A DNA stretch of 15,279 bases from JASGDB01 sp049841315 (GTDB taxonomy: Bacteria; Bacteroidota; Bacteroidia; Flavobacteriales; Weeksellaceae), in the NCBI GenBank assembly GCA_049841315.1, contig JASGDB010000161.1, forward strand, positions 1 to 15,279. The letters run 5' to 3'. A program made the position numbers and the translations under genes. Below, one piece after another: positions 13,249 through 15,279 of the stretch (position 1 is its first letter; each line of letters starts with the position of its first letter). Below the pieces are notes generated by a model. The model had not been told where the DNA came from and made no database searches. It was given only the letters and a program-made list of their open reading frames with translations.

Positions 13249-14859
13249 GTGAAAAAATTTTTTATCTATTTTGCTTTTGTCTTTTCAATAAGCCTTTCGG
13301 CACAAACCGAACTCGTATTCGTTTTCTTTAGAGACAAACCGAATAAAGCGGCGTTCTATTCCAATCCATTGTCTGAACTTTCGCAGAAATCACTGGACAG
13401 AAGAACCAATCTCGGGATTCCGCTCAATGACCAGGATGCTCCGATTGAGGCTTCCTATATTGCAGGAATTGAAGCACTTGGCTTTACTGTAACCGACAAA
13501 TCAAAATGGCTGAACGGTGTTGCCGTAAATGCTACTTCAGCGCAGATTACTCAGCTTGCAGCCTTATCTTTTGTACAATCGGTGGAATCATTCGTAAAAA
13601 ATCCTTCCGGAGGAATAATCAGCCCGAATGAAAGAAAATCTAAATTTCCAAACCAATCAACGGAAAAAACCAATTTTGATTATGGGACAGCAAATTCTCA
13701 GATAGAACAAATCAATCTGAAACTTCTGCATCAAGCGGGATTTACCGGAAGCGGCATTACCATTGCCATGCTGGACACCGGCTACCCGACCGTGAATACA
13801 GGAAATGCTTATAAAAGGCTTCGGGATAACGGCAAAATTAAAGGCGGATACAATTTTATTTCAAAAAACAATGATTTGTACAATTCTTCGTTCAATTCGC
13901 ATGGTGCAATCTGTCTTGGTGCTACCGGAGGCTATCTGGAAGGACAGTTTACCGGTTCTGCCCCCGATGCCGATTATTATTTATTCGTAACAGAGCATGG
14001 AGACCTGGAAATTCCGGAGGAAGAACTGTACTGGATTCAGGCAGCGGAAGAGGCCGACCGTTTAGGTGTGGATGTGATTTCAGCATCTCTTGGATACGGA
14101 GATTTTTTTGATGATACCCGATATAATTATACCTATCAGGATATGACGGGAAGTCGTTCTTTCGTAGCACGCGGAGCGCAGGCAGCCGCTGAAAAAGGGA
14201 TTTTCGTACTCGCAGCCAACGGAAACGAAGCCTACAGCGACTGGAATTATCTTCTCACGCCTGCCGACAACGAAAAAGTGTTTAGTGTAGGAGCTGTAAC
14301 AGCTTCCAATCAAAGTTCCAGTTTTTCATCATTCGGACCTAATTATCTTGGTGTTATCAAACCCGATGCAAGTGCAAGAGGAACCAGCACAGCAACCGTT
14401 TATAACAACAGTACAACCTATGCCAGCGGAACTTCTTTGTCAACTCCCCTCGCAGCAGGCGGTGTGGCAAGTTTTCTCGGTGCAGTTTCCCCGACTATGA
14501 GCAGAGAGGCTGTAAAAAATTTACTGCGAAGCAAATCTTCACTTTATCCGAATTATACCGACCAGATGGGTTATGGAATCCTGAATTTCTGGGATGCTTA
14601 CTCTTATTATCTCGCAGCAAATGAAATTTCCGGCAGCCAAAATATCACACTCTACCCTAATCCGAACAGCGGGCAATTCACCATCGAATCCGATTCCGAA
14701 GGAACGTTTACCATTTATGATTTCAGCGGAAAATTGATTTATTCAGGAAAATTAGCAAAAGGGGAAAATCCGGTTACTTTGAAAGCTCCGGCGGGAACAT
14801 ATCAGGTTTCCGTACAGGCGGGAAATAAGAAAAGCAGCAGAAAATTAGTTGTGCGTTAG
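13249..14859 (+). CDS. Secreted S8 (subtilisin-like) serine protease with T9SS sorting domain
   Basis: A 536-residue exported protease. It has a signal peptide (MKKFFIYFAFVFSISLSA, cut near residue 18), then an N-terminal prodomain-like region to about 160. The catalytic domain shows Asp176 (IAMLDTGYP), His218 (NSHGAICLGATGG), oxyanion Asn326 (AANGNE) and Ser396 (YASGTSLSTPLAAG), a complete triad. A C-terminal domain (about 465-536) begins NITLYPNPNSGQFTIE, contains FTIYDFSGKLIYSG and ends GNKKSSRKLVVR, the type A T9SS signal, so the protein should cross the outer membrane by T9SS and lose this domain. The start is GTG at 13249: the signal peptide begins exactly there. The gldF-gldG pair in this window belongs to the associated gliding system. 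Substrates are unknown. Confidence 0.93.
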   Translation: MKKFFIYFAFVFSISLSAQTELVFVFFRDKPNKAAFYSNPLSELSQKSLDRRTNLGIPLNDQDAPIEASYIAGIEALGFTVTDKSKWLNGVAVNATSAQITQLAALSFVQSVESFVKNPSGGIISPNERKSKFPNQSTEKTNFDYGTANSQIEQINLKLLHQAGFTGSGITIAMLDTGYPTVNTGNAYKRLRDNGKIKGGYNFISKNNDLYNSSFNSHGAICLGATGGYLEGQFTGSAPDADYYLFVTEHGDLEIPEEELYWIQAAEEADRLGVDVISASLGYGDFFDDTRYNYTYQDMTGSRSFVARGAQAAAEKGIFVLAANGNEAYSDWNYLLTPADNEKVFSVGAVTASNQSSSFSSFGPNYLGVIKPDASARGTSTATVYNNSTTYASGTSLSTPLAAGGVASFLGAVSPTMSREAVKNLLRSKSSLYPNYTDQMGYGILNFWDAYSYYLAANEISGSQNITLYPNPNSGQFTIESDSEGTFTIYDFSGKLIYSGKLAKGENPVTLKAPAGTYQVSVQAGNKKSSRKLVVR

Positions 14860-14948
14860 TTTTTTTTGGTAAAAATTCACAAAAAATTTTGACTACTTAT
14901 CGTTTTTTGAATTAGGCATATAATTAATATTTGTAAAACCTTAATAGG

Positions 14949-15066
14949 AATGGGCTTTAGCCCATTTTTTAAAGGAATTTATTGATGGGCTTTAGCCAAA
15001 ACTTAAGATAATTTTTTGGCTAAAGCCTTATTTGATGCTAAAATTTTGACAGCGGGCTAAAGCCCG
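14949..15066. repeat. Cluster of four GGGCTTTAGCC palindromes
   Basis: Copies are AATGGGCTTTAGCCCATT (14949-14966), TGGGCTTTAGCCA (14986-14998), TTGGCTAAAGCC (15016-15027, inverted) and CGGGCTAAAGCCCG (15053-15066). Each can fold on itself, and copies two and three also form a perfect 14-bp stem (14988-15001 with 15014-15027, loop 12). The spacings of 20-40 bases are uneven and without spacer structure, so it is not a CRISPR; it is a REP-like array. The region has no gene. Confidence 0.7.
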
Positions 15067-15120
15067 ACGAATTGATTTGTTTAACTTGTTTTAAATCTAT
15101 ATTTGATGTCAAAATATTAG

Positions 15121-15266
15121 AGCCTGTTTAAAAATTATTAAGAAATAAAATTTTCAGGGATTTTTCTTTTTCCCGTCCCTAAAGGGTGGAGAAATCCCTG
15201 AAAATTTCATCAAAATTATACCCTTTAGGGTTAGAGAAATTAATTTTGATGAAATTTAAACATCCT
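15121..15266. mobile_element. MITE-like element with nested palindromes
   Basis: Ends AGCCTGTTTAAA (15121-15132) and TTTAAACATCCT (15255-15266) are inverted over the core TGTTTAAA, with AG/CT at the tips. Inside, stem A (15148-15163 with 15192-15207, 16 bp perfect) and stem B (15202-15218 with 15241-15257, 17 bp perfect) share bases 15202-15207. Their loops hold CCCTAAAGGG (15177-15186) and CCCTTTAGGG (15221-15230). No transposase or target-site duplication is visible, so a non-autonomous element is inference. Confidence 0.45.
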
Positions 15267-15279
15267 ATGTTAAAATCCA

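Noticed and set aside
14949..15066. Possible CRISPR array
   Set aside because: Repeats are 12-18 bases, palindromic, in both orientations and with irregular short spacing; no cas genes.

Overview
The window looks like chromosomal DNA from a member of the Flavobacteriia, probably a Chryseobacterium-like Weeksellaceae. The reasons are: gldF-gldG, a type IX secretion (T9SS) C-terminal domain, a GLPGLI-family protein, a DUF4286 protein, several promoters matching the Bacteroidota -7 consensus TAnnTTTG, AT-rich spacers, and no obvious Shine-Dalgarno sequences. The genus is inferred from gene content and has not been tested.

Layout, left to right. The N-terminal two thirds of a GHMP/mevalonate-type kinase leaves the window at base 1 on the minus strand. 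A gene-poor stretch leads to tRNA-Leu(CAG) with a strong terminator, then a HugZ/HutZ-like haem-utilisation flavin-fold gene with its own terminator. Next is a plus-strand run: hemJ (protoporphyrinogen oxidase), gldF and gldG (ABC permease and auxiliary subunit tied to gliding and T9SS). A DUF4286 gene converges on gldG. From about 5261 to 6835 lies a strikingly AT-rich three-gene cassette: a small secreted cysteine protein, a small lipoprotein and a GLPGLI protein. It is bounded by an inverted TTCCTACAAC sequence and followed by a compact structured repeat element. gyrA and a secreted TPR protein follow as one unit with a terminator. Then come a minus-strand MntR/DtxR-type regulator with a palindromic promoter, a WbpE-like sugar-nucleotide aminotransferase, and on the plus strand a secreted subtilisin-like protease with a T9SS sorting domain. 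The last 400 bases have no gene but are packed with palindromic repeats, including a MITE-like element.

The genes fall into familiar jobs: isoprenoid synthesis, haem synthesis and use (HugZ-like and HemJ are neighbours), envelope transport and T9SS/gliding, DNA supercoiling, metal-dependent regulation, surface glycan building and secreted proteolysis. The parts least explained by known biology are the AT-rich cassette with its bounding element, the regulator's palindrome, and the nested palindromes at the right end.
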